NCBI GenBank assembly: GCA_951812805.1 | Contig: CATOSZ010000003.1 | Location: 2,310,557 to 2,374,556, forward strand | Reading direction: 5' to 3' | DNA length: 64,000 nt | Source: an uncultured Alphaproteobacteria bacterium | GTDB lineage: Bacteria > Pseudomonadota > Alphaproteobacteria > GCA-2731375 | Shown here: positions 18,230-28,179 of the stretch, one piece after another | Position numbering within the stretch: the stretch's first letter is position 1 | How the letters are laid out: each line of letters opens with the position of its first letter | Notes under the pieces: generated by a model | The model's input: only the letters and a program-made list of their open reading frames with translations | What the model was told of the DNA's origin: nothing | Databases searched by the model: none | Translations under genes and position numbers: made by a program

Positions 18230-19573
18230 GTGCGTCAGATTTCCTTGGTCGCCTTCCTGCAAGCACAGAACTGCACGACCCATCCCGCCTCGTGGCGCCA
18301 TCCGGACTCGGCCACCGACTTCACCACGCCCGAGTATTTTCGCCGCATCGCCCGCACGCTGGAGGCCGGCAAGTTCGACCTCGGCTTCTTCGACGACCGC
18401 CTGGCGATGCCGGATCTCTATTCGGGCGACCATCGCCACACCGTCGAGAACGGGATCCGTTGCGTGAAGATGGATCCGATCACCGTGCTGATGACCATGG
18501 GCATGGCGACGGAGAAGCTGGGCCTGGGCGCGACCTATTCGACGACCTACTACGAGCCGTTTCACGTCGCCCGCACCTTCGCCACCCTCGACCTGATGAC
18601 GGAGGGGCGGGCCGCCTGGAACGTCGTCACCTCGCTCAACGACAACGAGGCGCGCAACATGGGCCGCGACGAGGTCGCCGCCCATGACGAGCGTTACGAC
18701 CGGGCCGATGAGTTCATGGAAGTCGTGCTCGGCCATTGGGACAGCTGGGAGGACGACAGCCTGGTCGTTGACAAGCAGAGCGGCCTGTTCGCCCGCGGCG
18801 ACAAGGTCCATCGCCTCGACTACGAGGGCAAGCATTTCAAGTCGCGCGGGCCCTTCACCGTGCCGCGCTCGCCGCAGGGCCATCCCGTCGTCATCCAGGC
18901 CGGGCAAAGCGGGCGCGGCCGGCGTTTCGCCGCCGAGTGGGGCGAGCTGATCTTCGTCCACTATCCGAGCATCGAGTACGGCCGTAAGGCCTACGCGGAG
19001 TTGAAGGAGAACGCCGCCCGTCAGGGGCGCGATCCCGAGCAGATGAGAATCGCCAACCTGACCTATCCGATCATCGGGGAGAGTTTGGGCGAGGCGGAAG
19101 ACAAGGCCGGCGTCCTGCACGGCCTGGTGCGGGAGATCGACGTGCTCTCCCTGCTGTCCGAGGCGCTGAATTTCGATTTCGCCGCCAAGGATATGGACGA
19201 GCCCTTCAGCGCGGAGGAGCTGGCGTCGATTTCCGGCCTGCAGGCGATCCGCGACCGGGTGTTGGAGGCGAGCGGCAATCCCAATCCGACGGTGCGCGAC
19301 TTCATCAAATACAGCGGCCGCGGCCAGATGAAGGACACCTGGGTCGGCGGCCCGAAGGAAATGGCCGACCGCTTCGAGGAATGGTTCACCGCGCCCGCCT
19401 GCGACGGTTTCGTCATCGGCGGCACCATCACGCCCGGCACATTCGAGGATATGGTCCGCCACGTGATCCCGGAGTTGCAGCGCCGCGGCCTCTACCGCCA
19501 GGACTATGCCGGCAAGACCTTGCGCGACCACCTGGGTCTCGCCTGGCCGGAACGCGGCGGCTGGAAGCACTGA
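18230..19573 (+). CDS. LLM-class flavin-dependent monooxygenase (NtaA/SnaA/DszA type)
   Basis: Bacterial luciferase-like TIM-barrel monooxygenase of 447 aa, using FMNH2 supplied by a separate reductase. The features fit the NtaA/SnaA/SoxA(DszA) group: LVAFLQAQNCTTHPASWRH at the start, FFDDRLAMP, YEPFHVARTFATLDLMTEGRAAWNVVTS and QAGQSGRGRRFAAEW. Characterised members oxidise nitrilotriacetate, EDTA, dibenzothiophene sulfone or pristinamycin precursors; the substrate here is unknown. No flavin reductase is seen next to it. It starts with GTG and lies 20 bp upstream of an acyl-CoA ligase gene on the same strand. Confidence 0.88.
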   Translation: MRQISLVAFLQAQNCTTHPASWRHPDSATDFTTPEYFRRIARTLEAGKFDLGFFDDRLAMPDLYSGDHRHTVENGIRCVKMDPITVLMTMGMATEKLGLGATYSTTYYEPFHVARTFATLDLMTEGRAAWNVVTSLNDNEARNMGRDEVAAHDERYDRADEFMEVVLGHWDSWEDDSLVVDKQSGLFARGDKVHRLDYEGKHFKSRGPFTVPRSPQGHPVVIQAGQSGRGRRFAAEWGELIFVHYPSIEYGRKAYAELKENAARQGRDPEQMRIANLTYPIIGESLGEAEDKAGVLHGLVREIDVLSLLSEALNFDFAAKDMDEPFSAEELASISGLQAIRDRVLEASGNPNPTVRDFIKYSGRGQMKDTWVGGPKEMADRFEEWFTAPACDGFVIGGTITPGTFEDMVRHVIPELQRRGLYRQDYAGKTLRDHLGLAWPERGGWKH

Positions 19574-19593
19574 GGCGGCGGGGCAGGCCTGCG

Positions 19594-21201
19594 ATGCTCG
19601 GCTTGATGCAGGACGCGCCGCTGCTGTTGAGCGGCATGCTGGAGCACGGCGCCCGCTATCACGGCGACCAGCTCGTGGTCTCCGCCGGGCTCGACCATGG
19701 CATCGAACGGCTCGACTTCCGCACCCTGGCGCAGCGCTGCCGCCAGCTCGCCTCGGCCCTGCTGGCCGAGGGATGCCGGCCGGGGGAGGTGCTCGGCTCG
19801 CTGTCGTGGAACCATCATCGCCATCTGGAGGTTTTCCACGCCGTGCCGGGCGCCGGCATGGTGCTGCACACGGCGAACCCCCGGGTCTTTCCCGAGCAGA
19901 TCGCCTATGCCCTGAACCTTTCGCGGGCGCGCTGGCTGTTCGTCGACCCCGATTGTCTCGAGCTGGCCGAACGGCTGGCGCCGGACCTCGAACATGTCGA
20001 GACCTGGATCCTGCTGGCGCGGCCTGAGGACATGCCGGCGACGACGACGCTGCCCGACCCGCTCTGCTACGAGGATCTGCTGGCCTCGGGCAAAGCGGAC
20101 TGGGCCTGGCCCAGCTTTGATGAGAGGACCGCGTCGACCCTCTGTTTCACCTCCGGCACCACCGGGCCGCCGAAGGGTGCGCTCTACAGCCATCGCGGCT
20201 CGGTCCTGCAGGCGATGGCGGTGGCCGGCGCCGGCGTGCAGGCCTACGGGGCCGACGACGTGCTGCTGGTGCCCGCGCCGCTTTTCCACTGCAACGGCTG
20301 GAGCACGCCCTACACCTGCCCGATGACCGGCGCCCGCCTGGTCTTTCCCGGGCGCGAGCTGGAGCCGGCGCGTCTGCTCCGCCTGATCGTCGAGGAGGGC
20401 GTGACCTTCGCGATGGCGGTGCCGACGGTCTGGCTCTCGATCCTGGAGATCCTGCGCGAGGAAGGCGGCGACCTAGGCCGGCTCGGCCGTATCGTCACCG
20501 GTGGCACCGCGCCGCCGGAAGCGATGATGGCGGAGCTGGAGCGCGACTACGGCGTGCGCAGCATCCATGCCTGGGGCATGACCGAGACGACGGCGATGGC
20601 GACCTATTCCCACATCCCGCCCGGCACGCCGCCCGCCGACCGCATCGCCATCCGCGCTCGCCAGGGCATCCCGATGCAGGGCTCGGAAGTGCGAATCGTC
20701 GACGACGAGGGCCACCCACTGCCGCGCGACGGTGCCGCCATCGGCCACCTGCAGATCAAGGGGCATTGGATGGTCCGCGACTATTTCCGTCGCGACGACG
20801 TGCGGCTGACCGACGACGAGGGCTGGATGGAAACCGGCGACGTCGCCACCATCGATTCAGCCGGCGCGATGCGGATCACCGACCGCTCCAAGGACCTGGT
20901 GAAATCGGGCGGGGAGTGGATCAGCTCCATCGACCTGGAGAACGCCGCGGCCGGCCACCCGGACGTCCTGGAAGCCGCGGTCATCGCCGTACCCCACCCC
21001 AAATGGCAGGAACGGCCTTTGCTGCTGATCGTCCCCCGCCCGGACCGCGCGCCGACGGCGGAGGAACTGCGCGATTTCCTCGCGACGAAGGTCGCCAAAT
21101 GGTGGCTCCCCGACGAGATCGTCTTCGTCGACGAGCTGCCCCACACGGCGACGGGCAAGGTGTTGAAGACGGCGTTGCGGGAGCGTTACGCCAAGCCTTG
21201 A
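19594..21201 (+). CDS. AMP-forming fatty-acid/acyl-CoA ligase
   Basis: ANL-superfamily CoA ligase of 535 aa. Motifs: [46 protein letters not shown], the hinge [20 protein letters not shown] and the catalytic lysine in [15 protein letters not shown]. It resembles medium/long-chain fatty-acid ligases and DMSP-ligase-like enzymes such as DmdB more than aryl ligases. The ATG at 19594 is preferred; a longer frame reading back into the LLM gene is not supported. Probably cotranscribed with the LLM monooxygenase, giving an oxidise-then-activate step. Its 3' end overlaps the convergent methyltransferase gene by 16 bases. Confidence 0.88.
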   Translation: MLGLMQDAPLLLSGMLEHGARYHGDQLVVSAGLDHGIERLDFRTLAQRCRQLASALLAEGCRPGEVLGSLSWNHHRHLEVFHAVPGAGMVLHTANPRVFPEQIAYALNLSRARWLFVDPDCLELAERLAPDLEHVETWILLARPEDMPATTTLPDPLCYEDLLASGKADWAWPSFDERTASTLCFTSGTTGPPKGALYSHRGSVLQAMAVAGAGVQAYGADDVLLVPAPLFHCNGWSTPYTCPMTGARLVFPGRELEPARLLRLIVEEGVTFAMAVPTVWLSILEILREEGGDLGRLGRIVTGGTAPPEAMMAELERDYGVRSIHAWGMTETTAMATYSHIPPGTPPADRIAIRARQGIPMQGSEVRIVDDEGHPLPRDGAAIGHLQIKGHWMVRDYFRRDDVRLTDDEGWMETGDVATIDSAGAMRITDRSKDLVKSGGEWISSIDLENAAAGHPDVLEAAVIAVPHPKWQERPLLLIVPRPDRAPTAEELRDFLATKVAKWWLPDEIVFVDELPHTATGKVLKTALRERYAKP

Positions 21202-22013
21202 CGCCCGTCCGGCTCCACGCCCACGGCCTTGAAGAAGGTGTAACAGAAGGTGCCGTCCGGCTCGGCCGCGCGGTAGAGGTCGGCGATACCGCGGTCGAAG
21301 TCTTCGGCGGTCATCAGCCCGGCCGCCAGCGCCGGTTCGCGGACGCCCTCAATCATCGCCGTGAAGGTGTTACGGGTGAAGCCTTCGACCAGCGCCGGCC
21401 GGCTGGCATCGACATAGACCATGCGGGGTGAGACCTGCACCGCCTCCAGCCCCGCGCCCGTCAACAGGGGGAAAAGCTGGCGGCCGATGTCGGCGTTGCC
21501 GCCGCCCCGGGCCTGCAGGGTGACCTGGCACTGGACCGCGCGGCGGGCATAGTCGCTGCCGGGATGGAAATAGGTCGAGCCGTGGTCGCCCTCGATCACC
21601 GTCATCGTCCCGCCCGGCTTCAGGACCCGCCGGAGCGCCGTCAGCGCCGCGCCGGGCCGGGCGAGATGTTCCAGCACGAAACAGACGAAGACATGGTCGA
21701 AGACCGCGTCGGCGAAGGGCAGGGCAAAGATGTCGGCCTGCGCGAAGCGGACGTCGTCGTGGCCGGCGGCGCGAGCCGTCGCCTCCGCGCGGGCGAGCGA
21801 GTCGGCTGCGATGTCGATCGAGGTGATGGTCGCGCCCGGGCTGTTGGCGGCGAGCGTCACGGTCTGCGCGCCGACGCCGCAGCCCGCCTCCAGCACGCTT
21901 GCGCCCGCCGGGAAGGCGGTATCCCAATGCAACAGCTCGGTCAGCGAGGCGGCCTGATCGCGCAGCCGGCGGACCTCGCGATCTTCATAGCCGTGCACAT
22001 AGGCCCGGCTCAC
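21186..22013 (-). CDS. Class I SAM-dependent methyltransferase
   Basis: A 275-aa Rossmann-fold methyltransferase. Motif I is VLEAGCGVGAQTVTLA, the acidic adenosine-ribose loop TSIDIAADSLARA follows, then FAQADIFALPFADAVFDHV (motif II region) and LKPGGTMTVIEGDHG (motif III). The N-terminal helix YEDREVRRLRDQAASL and the C-terminal half with conserved tyrosines suggest a small-molecule substrate (ubiE/UbiG-like fold) but not which one. The start overlaps the phytanoyl dioxygenase stop by 4 bases, so it is the third gene of an amidohydrolase / PhyH / methyltransferase unit. Confidence 0.85.
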   Translation of the reverse strand: MSRAYVHGYEDREVRRLRDQAASLTELLHWDTAFPAGASVLEAGCGVGAQTVTLAANSPGATITSIDIAADSLARAEATARAAGHDDVRFAQADIFALPFADAVFDHVFVCFVLEHLARPGAALTALRRVLKPGGTMTVIEGDHGSTYFHPGSDYARRAVQCQVTLQARGGGNADIGRQLFPLLTGAGLEAVQVSPRMVYVDASRPALVEGFTRNTFTAMIEGVREPALAAGLMTAEDFDRGIADLYRAAEPDGTFCYTFFKAVGVEPDGRQGLA

Positions 22014-22879
22014 CCGTCCTCCCGGGCGTCGAGATAGGCGCGGGGGCTACCGTTCTCGATATAGCCGAGGAAGTTGTTGACGACCCAATAGCCGAGCAGT
22101 TTCTGCAGCGGTCGCGACAGGGTGCGCACGAGGTCGGGCGGCACGCCCAGGAACTGGTTCTCCTGCTGGCGCAACCAGGCGCGGGAATAGCCGCAGATGA
22201 TCCCGAGGCGGGCGGCCGTGCTGCGGTTTTCGCCGCCGCCGTGGAAGAGGGAGCCGGTCCACAGAATGGCGGAGCCGGCCGGCGCCTCGGCCGCGACGAG
22301 CTGCGCCGTCGTCGGCGTCTCCTCCGCGTCGGTCAGGTGGCTGCCCGGCACGAACCGGGTGCCGCCGTTCTCCGCCGAGAAGGCGTCGATCGTCCACATG
22401 ACGGTGGTGGTGAGCGGGACGTGCGGGCGCGGCAGCGGAAAGTAGGTATCGTCCCGGTGCGGTGCCTGCCCCGCCTGGCCCGGCAACAGGTTGGCCGAGG
22501 TGGCGATCGAGAGCTGGATCTGATCGTCGAGATGCGCCTCGATCAGGGCGAGGACCTTGGGGTGCAGCAGCAGATCGTCCAGCGCCCGGGTCTTGGCCGC
22601 GAGGTTGTAGACCCGTTGCGTCCGGTGGCCGGCGAAGCCGGTCTCGCCCACCGGCGTCTCCCGATGCAGCCCCTCGAACACCGCCCGCACCTCGGCGAGC
22701 TTTTCAGCCCCGAGCAGGCCCGGCAGAACGACCCAGCCCTCACGCGCCAGCGTCTCGGTCTCCGCCGCCATGCCGGCCCGCGCCTCGGGCGTGGTGAGGC
22801 GCTTGCCCCGCTCGAAGACCATCGCCCGCTTCGAGAGCGGTTCGCTGTCCAGAATGTCCCGTCGCCCCGGCGCCTCCAT
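22010..22879 (-). CDS. Phytanoyl-CoA dioxygenase (PhyH) family protein
   Basis: Fe(II)/2-oxoglutarate-dependent oxygenase of 289 aa with a double-stranded beta-helix core. The proximal iron ligands are in QAPHRDDTYFPLP (His-x-Asp), the distal histidine in LFHGGGENRS and the 2-oxoglutarate arginine probably in the same segment. PGLLGAEKLAEVRAVFEGL at the N-terminus is typical of PhyH relatives. Start set at MEAPGRRD; an alternative start is the later MVFERG. The substrate is unknown; relatives hydroxylate fatty acyl-CoA, amino acids such as ectoine, or natural products. Lies 14 bp after the amidohydrolase gene and overlaps the methyltransferase. Confidence 0.85.
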   Translation of the reverse strand: MEAPGRRDILDSEPLSKRAMVFERGKRLTTPEARAGMAAETETLAREGWVVLPGLLGAEKLAEVRAVFEGLHRETPVGETGFAGHRTQRVYNLAAKTRALDDLLLHPKVLALIEAHLDDQIQLSIATSANLLPGQAGQAPHRDDTYFPLPRPHVPLTTTVMWTIDAFSAENGGTRFVPGSHLTDAEETPTTAQLVAAEAPAGSAILWTGSLFHGGGENRSTAARLGIICGYSRAWLRQQENQFLGVPPDLVRTLSRPLQKLLGYWVVNNFLGYIENGSPRAYLDAREDG

Positions 22880-22893
22880 CGTGCGTCCGCGCC

Positions 22894-24117
22894 CTATTCC
22901 GCCGCGGCCCGGGCGTGCCGCTTCGCCGCCTCGTCCGCCTTGGCGAAGTGGCTCTCGTCGAAGCCGTAGAGATGGGCGCCGCCCATCAGGATCTCGCCCG
23001 CCATCTCGGGACCGACGTTGCCGATCAGGTTGTTCGAGACGTTGGGGAAGTTCGAATCGAAGTGCGGATAGTCGGTCGAGATGCACATGCGATCGGCGCC
23101 GATCAGGCCGGCGGTGGCGGCGATCTCGGGCTCGCTGCCCTCGACCGCGGCCCAGCAGTTGCGCTGGAAATACTCCCGCGGCGTCAGCGAGAGATAGGGG
23201 GCGTGGGAATCGCGATACTGCGGATAGTCCCACTCGATCCTTGTCAGGATGCCCGGCACCCAGGAGTTCTGCGCCTCGAGGAAGCCGACCCGCAGGTTGG
23301 AATGGAACTCGAAGACGCCGGCGATCAGCATGGCGATCAGCGTCTGCTGCATCTCGATCCAGTGGCTGGCGACATGGCGATAGAAGCGGTTCTCGCCATA
23401 GAGCTTGTTCATATGGCTGTAGGCGGCGCCGGTGCCCTCGTGGAAGCCCATGGTGACGTCCAGCTCCTCGTGCATGGTGAAGAGCGGGTTCCAGTAGTTC
23501 GAATGCCAGAAGTGGCCGTTCACCATGTTCGGCCGCACGCAGGAGCCGACGGCGCCCAACTCGGTGACGCAGCGGTGCAGCTCGGCACAGGCCATGTTCA
23601 CGTCGTGCGGCGGCAGCAGGGCGGCCCATTTCAGCTGGTCCGGGCTGTGCTGGCAGAACTCGTAAATCCAGTTGTTGTAGGCCTGGGCGAGTGCGAGGGA
23701 GAGGCGGGGGTCCATTCCGTCGCGGGCCAGCAGGCTGAGGCCCATGGTCGGGAACAGCACGGCGATGTCGATGCCTTCGAGCTCCATCCCCATGATCTGC
23801 GCTTCGCCGTCGTAGTTGCGTTGAATGGCGAAATCGAGGTGGCCGCCCGCCGCGATGCGCGAGCCGGAAAGCGGCTGCGTCGTATGCTCGGCCCGATCGC
23901 CGAGCACGCCCTTGTTCGGCTTGCGATGCTGCTGCATCTCGATGTCCCAGGTCGTCGCCTCGTCGTCGATGTAGATCGTGCCGCGCTTGATGTTGCCCTT
24001 GGCGTCGATCGGCAGGGTCACCCGCTCGCGAAACGCCTTGTCGAGATAGCGCTCGAACAGATCGGCCGGTTCCATGATGTGCATATCGCAATCGACAAAG
24101 CGCATTCCGTCCTTCAT
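22894..24117 (-). CDS. Amidohydrolase-2 family protein (ACMSD-like metal-dependent hydrolase)
   Basis: TIM-barrel metal-dependent hydrolase/decarboxylase of 407 aa. The N-terminal metal-binding motif is degenerate from HxH: FVDCDMHIMEPADLFERY, giving D-x-H. The barrel continues to CISTDYPHFDSNFPN, which supplies the C-terminal catalytic Asp. This layout fits amidohydrolase family 2 (ACMSD, gamma-resorcylate decarboxylase and numerous proteins in aromatic or steroid degradation loci). The reaction cannot be named: decarboxylation or hydrolysis are both possible. First gene of the amidohydrolase-PhyH-methyltransferase unit, starting about 138 bp downstream of the ABC substrate-binding gene and its terminator, so it probably has its own promoter. 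Confidence 0.82.
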   Translation of the reverse strand: MKDGMRFVDCDMHIMEPADLFERYLDKAFRERVTLPIDAKGNIKRGTIYIDDEATTWDIEMQQHRKPNKGVLGDRAEHTTQPLSGSRIAAGGHLDFAIQRNYDGEAQIMGMELEGIDIAVLFPTMGLSLLARDGMDPRLSLALAQAYNNWIYEFCQHSPDQLKWAALLPPHDVNMACAELHRCVTELGAVGSCVRPNMVNGHFWHSNYWNPLFTMHEELDVTMGFHEGTGAAYSHMNKLYGENRFYRHVASHWIEMQQTLIAMLIAGVFEFHSNLRVGFLEAQNSWVPGILTRIEWDYPQYRDSHAPYLSLTPREYFQRNCWAAVEGSEPEIAATAGLIGADRMCISTDYPHFDSNFPNVSNNLIGNVGPEMAGEILMGGAHLYGFDESHFAKADEAAKRHARAAAE

Positions 24118-24196
24118 GACCCTCGTCCTCCTCCTGGGCGTGCCTGATGGAAAGAATGCTAGCAGCTGGCGCGCGGGCGGGGCAATTCACCCCGCC

Positions 24197-24236
24197 AAAA
24201 GAAAACGCCCCGCCCGGCGCGCGGCCGGACGGGGCG
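24197..24236 (-). terminator. Rho-independent terminator after the ABC substrate-binding gene
   Basis: Read on the minus strand, a 13-bp GC-rich stem (one mismatch; arms 24224-24236 and 24206-24218, loop of 5) is followed at 24205-24197 by TTTTCTTTT. It begins 20 bp downstream of the stop of the substrate-binding protein gene. This is the only hairpin with a convincing U-tract that I found in the window. It separates that gene from the amidohydrolase unit downstream. Confidence 0.8.
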
Positions 24237-24255
24237 AGGGGCGTGGTAGCTCCGG

Positions 24256-25947
24256 CTATTTGTCGAGCCAGAACGTATCCATGCGGACGACATCGTAGAT
24301 GCCGAAGTAGTTGTAGGGATTGTGGCCCTTCACATAGTTGAACCAGCCGTCGTTGATCTTCTCCCAGCTGATGGGCAGCAACGGCGGGTTCGCCTCCATG
24401 ATCATCTCCGCCTGGCGGATCAGCGCGAGGCGCTTCTTGGCGTCGACCTCGCTGTCGATCTTGCCCAGCAGGGCGTTGAACTCGGGGTGCTCCCACTGGG
24501 AATAGTTCTGCGGACCGTTCTGGCCATACCAGGTGTTGAAGTAGTCGGAGGGATCGATCAGCGTCGAGACGATGGCGCCGATCGAGAGGTCGAAGTTGCC
24601 GGAGTTCGTATCGTCGAACCACACCGACTCGACCACCGTGCGCAGGTTGCACTGGATGTTGAGCGCCTGCTGCAGCATCGCCTGGATCGCCTGCGACCAG
24701 AGCTTGAAGGAGGCAACGTCGCGGACGACGAAGTCCAGCCCTTGGATGCCGTTTGGATAGCCGGCTTCGGCCAGCAGGGCCTTGGCCTCGGCGATCGAGG
24801 CCTTGGTGTCCGGCTGGTAGCCGGTCCGCTTCGACAGCTCGTCCTTCGGCGTGGCGACGTCGGAGAAGGGATAGATGAAGCCGCCGACCATCATCGGCGC
24901 CACGTCCTTCACCACGTCGACCAGCACCGGCCGGTCGAACACCAGATGCATGGCACGGCGCACCCGGGGATCGTCGAACGGCTTCTTCTTGGAGTTGACC
25001 CAAACCGCCTGGATCACGCTCTGGAAGTAGTCGGTCGCGGTCATGTCGTCGCGCTTGTCGACCTCGCGACGGGTCACCGGATCGATCAGGCGGGCATAGT
25101 CGACCCGGCCCGACAGCAGGGACGAGCCCAGCTCCGGCGAGAAGGGCAGGGCGTGCAGGAACTCGATGCCGTCCAGGTAGGGCAGGCCCTCGTTCCAATA
25201 GTCCTTGTTCTTCTCCATCGTCCAGATTTCCTGCTCGACCCGATGGACGGAGCGGAACGGACCGGTGCCGGGCACGTCCAGCGTCTTGCGCAGGTTGTAG
25301 TTGTTGTCCTCGAGCGTCTTCTTGCGGACGATGCCGTTCCAGCCGCTGGCGATCGCGCCCATGATGAAGTCGGGCGGACGCGGGACGGAGAGCTTGAACT
25401 CGACCGTGTATTTGTCGCGCACATTGACCGACTCGACCGAGGGGAAGAGAGCGCTGCGCGGGATCGAGATACCTTCGGGCGGCTTGGTGATGCGATCGAA
25501 GGTCGCCTTCACGTCATCGGCGGTGAGTTCCGCGCCGTCGGAGAACAGGACGCCCTTGCGCAGGAAGAAGGTGTAGGTCTTGCCGTCCGTCGAGATATCC
25601 CAGCTGTGTGCGAGATCCGGAATGATGGTCTGGCCGCTGTCGAGCGGATTGCGGCGGATCAGGTTGTCGTAGAGAGAGCCCTGGCTGCCGAGGTTGTTCA
25701 CCGTGCCCGACTGGTGGAAGTCGAGATGCGGCGGGCGCATCGTGATGCCATAGCGCATGACGCCGCCCGACTTGGCGCCCGGCTCGGGTGCCGCCAGCTT
25801 GAACTTGGAACCGTCCATCTGCATCGGTACGGCCGCGCGTGCGCCGCCGCTCGCGCCGAGTCCGTAGGCGGCGATCATCATGGCCGCGCTGCCTTTCAGG
25901 AAGCTGCGCCGCGTTGTAGGTGGGGGTATTAAACCGTCTTTGAACAT
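24256..25947 (-). CDS. ABC transporter substrate-binding protein, family 5 (dipeptide/opine type), Tat-exported
   Basis: Periplasmic binding protein of 563 aa for a peptide, opine or nickel-type ABC importer. The N-terminus has a twin-arginine signal (TTRRSFLKGSAAMMIAAYG), so it is exported folded. The body has the family-5 landmarks LAHSWDISTDGKTYTFFLRKG, FSDGAELTADDVKATFDRI and, later, FDDPRVRRAMHLVFDR. Start chosen at MFKDGLIPPP because GGAGGAAAGC precedes the ATG; a much longer open frame extending upstream is antisense to the ATPase gene and lacks meaning. It is divergent from the two ATPase genes, and the two permease genes lie beyond them in the opposite orientation. Ligand unknown. 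Confidence 0.9.
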   Translation of the reverse strand: MFKDGLIPPPTTRRSFLKGSAAMMIAAYGLGASGGARAAVPMQMDGSKFKLAAPEPGAKSGGVMRYGITMRPPHLDFHQSGTVNNLGSQGSLYDNLIRRNPLDSGQTIIPDLAHSWDISTDGKTYTFFLRKGVLFSDGAELTADDVKATFDRITKPPEGISIPRSALFPSVESVNVRDKYTVEFKLSVPRPPDFIMGAIASGWNGIVRKKTLEDNNYNLRKTLDVPGTGPFRSVHRVEQEIWTMEKNKDYWNEGLPYLDGIEFLHALPFSPELGSSLLSGRVDYARLIDPVTRREVDKRDDMTATDYFQSVIQAVWVNSKKKPFDDPRVRRAMHLVFDRPVLVDVVKDVAPMMVGGFIYPFSDVATPKDELSKRTGYQPDTKASIAEAKALLAEAGYPNGIQGLDFVVRDVASFKLWSQAIQAMLQQALNIQCNLRTVVESVWFDDTNSGNFDLSIGAIVSTLIDPSDYFNTWYGQNGPQNYSQWEHPEFNALLGKIDSEVDAKKRLALIRQAEMIMEANPPLLPISWEKINDGWFNYVKGHNPYNYFGIYDVVRMDTFWLDK

Positions 25948-25978
25948 GCTTTCCTCCCTGGGCGAACTGCCTCCTGGC

Positions 25979-26000
25979 ATCACGGGCGGTGATCCGTGAT
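25979..26000. promoter_or_regulatory. Operator-like inverted repeat in the divergent ABC promoter region
   Basis: A perfect 7-bp inverted repeat, ATCACGG and CCGTGAT, separated by 8 bp, lies in the 108-bp region between the substrate-binding gene and the ATPase genes. The arm-to-arm distance (centres 15 bp apart) is compatible with a dimeric regulator. The right arm runs directly into TGATAATG, which could be a -10 element of the rightward promoter. No regulator gene is seen nearby, so a distant regulator would be needed. Assignment as an operator is inference. Confidence 0.4.
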
Positions 26001-26055
26001 AATGTTTTCGCCCACCAATGAAACTTGCCGACATCAAGTCACCGCCAGCACAAGG

Positions 26056-27123
26056 ATGGACATCTTGACCCAGGTCGAGCCCAGCGGGCAAGTTGCGCCC
26101 CGTGAGTTCGCCGCTCTCGAGGACGCGGTTCTCGAGATCGCCGACCTGCAAACGCACTTCTTCACCGACGACGGAGTCGTCCGTGCCGTGGACGGCGTGT
26201 CCTATGCGGTGCGCAAGGGAGAGACGCTCGGCGTCGTCGGCGAGAGCGGCTGCGGCAAGAGCGTCACCGCCCTCTCGATCCTGCGTCTGGTCGCCAATCC
26301 GCCGGGCCGGATCGTCGGCGGCGCCATCCGGTTCGAGGGCCGCGACCTCCTGGAAATGAGCGAAAGCGAAATGGAGGAGATCCGCGGCAACGAGATCTCG
26401 ATGATCTTTCAGGAGCCGATGACCTCGCTCAACCCGCTGTTTACCGTCGGCCGCCAGATCGCCGAGGCGATTTCCTTGCACCAGGGGTTGGGCAAACGGG
26501 AGGCGATGGAACTCGCTATCGAGATGTTGAACCGCGTGCATATCCCCGAACCGGCGAGCCGGGCGCAGGCCTATCCGCACCAGCTGTCCGGCGGGATGCG
26601 GCAGCGGGTGATGATCGCCATGGCGATGTCCTGCAACCCGAAGATCCTGATCGCCGACGAGCCGACGACCGCCCTCGACGTCACCATCCAGGCGCAGATT
26701 CTCGACCTCATGCGCGAGATCCAGGAGCAGCTCGGCCAGGCGATCATCCTGATCACCCACGACATGGGCGTCGTCGCGGAGAACGCCGACCGGGTCGTGG
26801 TGATGTATGCCGGTCGCAAGGTCGAGGAGGCGCCGGTCGACGAGCTGTTCGACAATCCGGGCCACCCCTACACAATGGGCCTGTTGAGCGCCATTCCCAA
26901 CCTGGAGGAGGCGGCGCATGACGAGGGCGGTCAGGCCCGGCTGAACGAGATCAAGGGCATGGTGCCCTCGCTCGCCAATCTGCCGCCCGGCTGCGTCTTC
27001 GCGCCGCGCTGCGGCTTCGCGACGGATCAGTGCACAAGCGCCTATCCCCCGTTGACGGAGGAGCGGCCGGGCCATTGGGTCGCCTGCTGGCATGCGGGCC
27101 GCCTGCTGGAGGCCGGGTCGTGA
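26056..27123 (+). CDS. ABC transporter ATP-binding protein (OppD/DppD type)
   Basis: First ATPase of an oligopeptide/opine-type importer, 355 aa from the ATG at 26056. It has Walker [11 protein letters not shown]-loop [12 protein letters not shown], signature [15 protein letters not shown], Walker [14 protein letters not shown]-loop ITHDMG and the family C-terminal cysteine motif [18 protein letters not shown]. The start is uncertain: an earlier in-frame ATG at 25996 lies over the divergent promoter region, and no clear ribosome site precedes either. Its stop overlaps the start of the second ATPase gene by 4 bases (GTGA). It supplies one nucleotide-binding domain for the transporter completed by the permeases at 28.2-30.1 kb. 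Confidence 0.9.
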   Translation: MDILTQVEPSGQVAPREFAALEDAVLEIADLQTHFFTDDGVVRAVDGVSYAVRKGETLGVVGESGCGKSVTALSILRLVANPPGRIVGGAIRFEGRDLLEMSESEMEEIRGNEISMIFQEPMTSLNPLFTVGRQIAEAISLHQGLGKREAMELAIEMLNRVHIPEPASRAQAYPHQLSGGMRQRVMIAMAMSCNPKILIADEPTTALDVTIQAQILDLMREIQEQLGQAIILITHDMGVVAENADRVVVMYAGRKVEEAPVDELFDNPGHPYTMGLLSAIPNLEEAAHDEGGQARLNEIKGMVPSLANLPPGCVFAPRCGFATDQCTSAYPPLTEERPGHWVACWHAGRLLEAGS

Positions 27124-28163
27124 GTGCCCCGGCGACCGGCAATGGCGCGGACGGGGAGGCGCCCCTCCTCGCCGTGCACGACCTCAAGAAGCATTTCCCG
27201 ATTCATCACGGCGTGATTTCCCGCGTCGTCGGCCAGGTCTATGCGGTCGACGGCGTCTCTTTCGAGATCAAGCCGGGCGAGACGCTCGGCCTCGTCGGCG
27301 AAAGCGGCTGCGGCAAGTCGACGGTCGGACGCACGGTACTGAAGCTTCTGGAGCCGACGGACGGGCGGATCGAGGTGCGCGGCACCGATATCACCGGCCT
27401 CAATGCCCGCGCGATGATGCCCTACCGCCAGCAGATGCAGATGATCTTCCAGGACCCCTACGCTTCGCTCAACCCCCGGATGTCGGCGGCGCAGATCGTG
27501 GAGGAGCCGTTGATCATCCACGACGTCGGCGCCGCGGCCGAGCGGACCGAGCGTGTTGCCCAGCTGTTCGAGCGGGTTGGTCTCGGGGCGCGTCACATGC
27601 ACTCCTATCCGCATGAATTCTCCGGCGGCCAGCGCCAGCGCATCGGCATCGCCCGGGCACTGGCCCTCAATCCCGACCTCATCGTCGGCGACGAGCCGGT
27701 TTCCGCCCTCGACGTCTCGATCCAGGCGCAGATCATCAACCTGCTGAAGGACCTGCAGGAGGAGTTCGAGCTTTCCTACCTCTTCATCGCCCATGATCTC
27801 GCGGTCGTGGAGCACATCTCGCACCGGGTCGCGGTGATGTATCTCGGCCGCATCGTCGAGATCACCGACAAGACGAAGCTGTTCGAGACGCCGCTGCACC
27901 CCTATACCGAGGCGTTGCTATCGGCCGTGCCGATCCCCAAGGCGCGTTCGCGCGGGCGTAAACGGACGATCCTGGCCGGCGACGTGCCGAGCCCGATCAA
28001 CCCGCCGCCTGGTTGCCACTTCCACCAACGCTGTCCCTACGCTCACGATCGCTGCCGCGTCGAGGCGCCGACGCTGCGCGAGATTCTGCCGGGCCACCAG
28101 GCGGCCTGCCACCTGCACGACGACGGCCCGGCGCTGCCGCTGGCGACGCCGGCCGGCGACTGA
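27120..28163 (+). CDS. ABC transporter ATP-binding protein (OppF/DppF type)
   Basis: Second ATPase of the same importer, 347 aa. Motifs: Walker [14 protein letters not shown]-loop [12 protein letters not shown], signature [15 protein letters not shown], Walker [14 protein letters not shown]-loop [11 protein letters not shown], and the C-terminal [17 protein letters not shown]. The GTG start overlaps the OppD-type stop, so translational coupling gives equal amounts of both. Earlier in-frame starts lie within the upstream gene. It converges on the permease genes with 16 bp between stops. Confidence 0.92.
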   Translation: MSAPATGNGADGEAPLLAVHDLKKHFPIHHGVISRVVGQVYAVDGVSFEIKPGETLGLVGESGCGKSTVGRTVLKLLEPTDGRIEVRGTDITGLNARAMMPYRQQMQMIFQDPYASLNPRMSAAQIVEEPLIIHDVGAAAERTERVAQLFERVGLGARHMHSYPHEFSGGQRQRIGIARALALNPDLIVGDEPVSALDVSIQAQIINLLKDLQEEFELSYLFIAHDLAVVEHISHRVAVMYLGRIVEITDKTKLFETPLHPYTEALLSAVPIPKARSRGRKRTILAGDVPSPINPPPGCHFHQRCPYAHDRCRVEAPTLREILPGHQAACHLHDDGPALPLATPAGD

Positions 28164-28179
28164 GGCACGCGCGCTGCGG

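Noticed and set aside
22879-25198. Upstream extension of the PhyH frame for more than 2 kb
   Set aside because: It runs over the amidohydrolase and substrate-binding genes in another frame, with no homology-like content; the PhyH start at MEAPGRRD fits the family.
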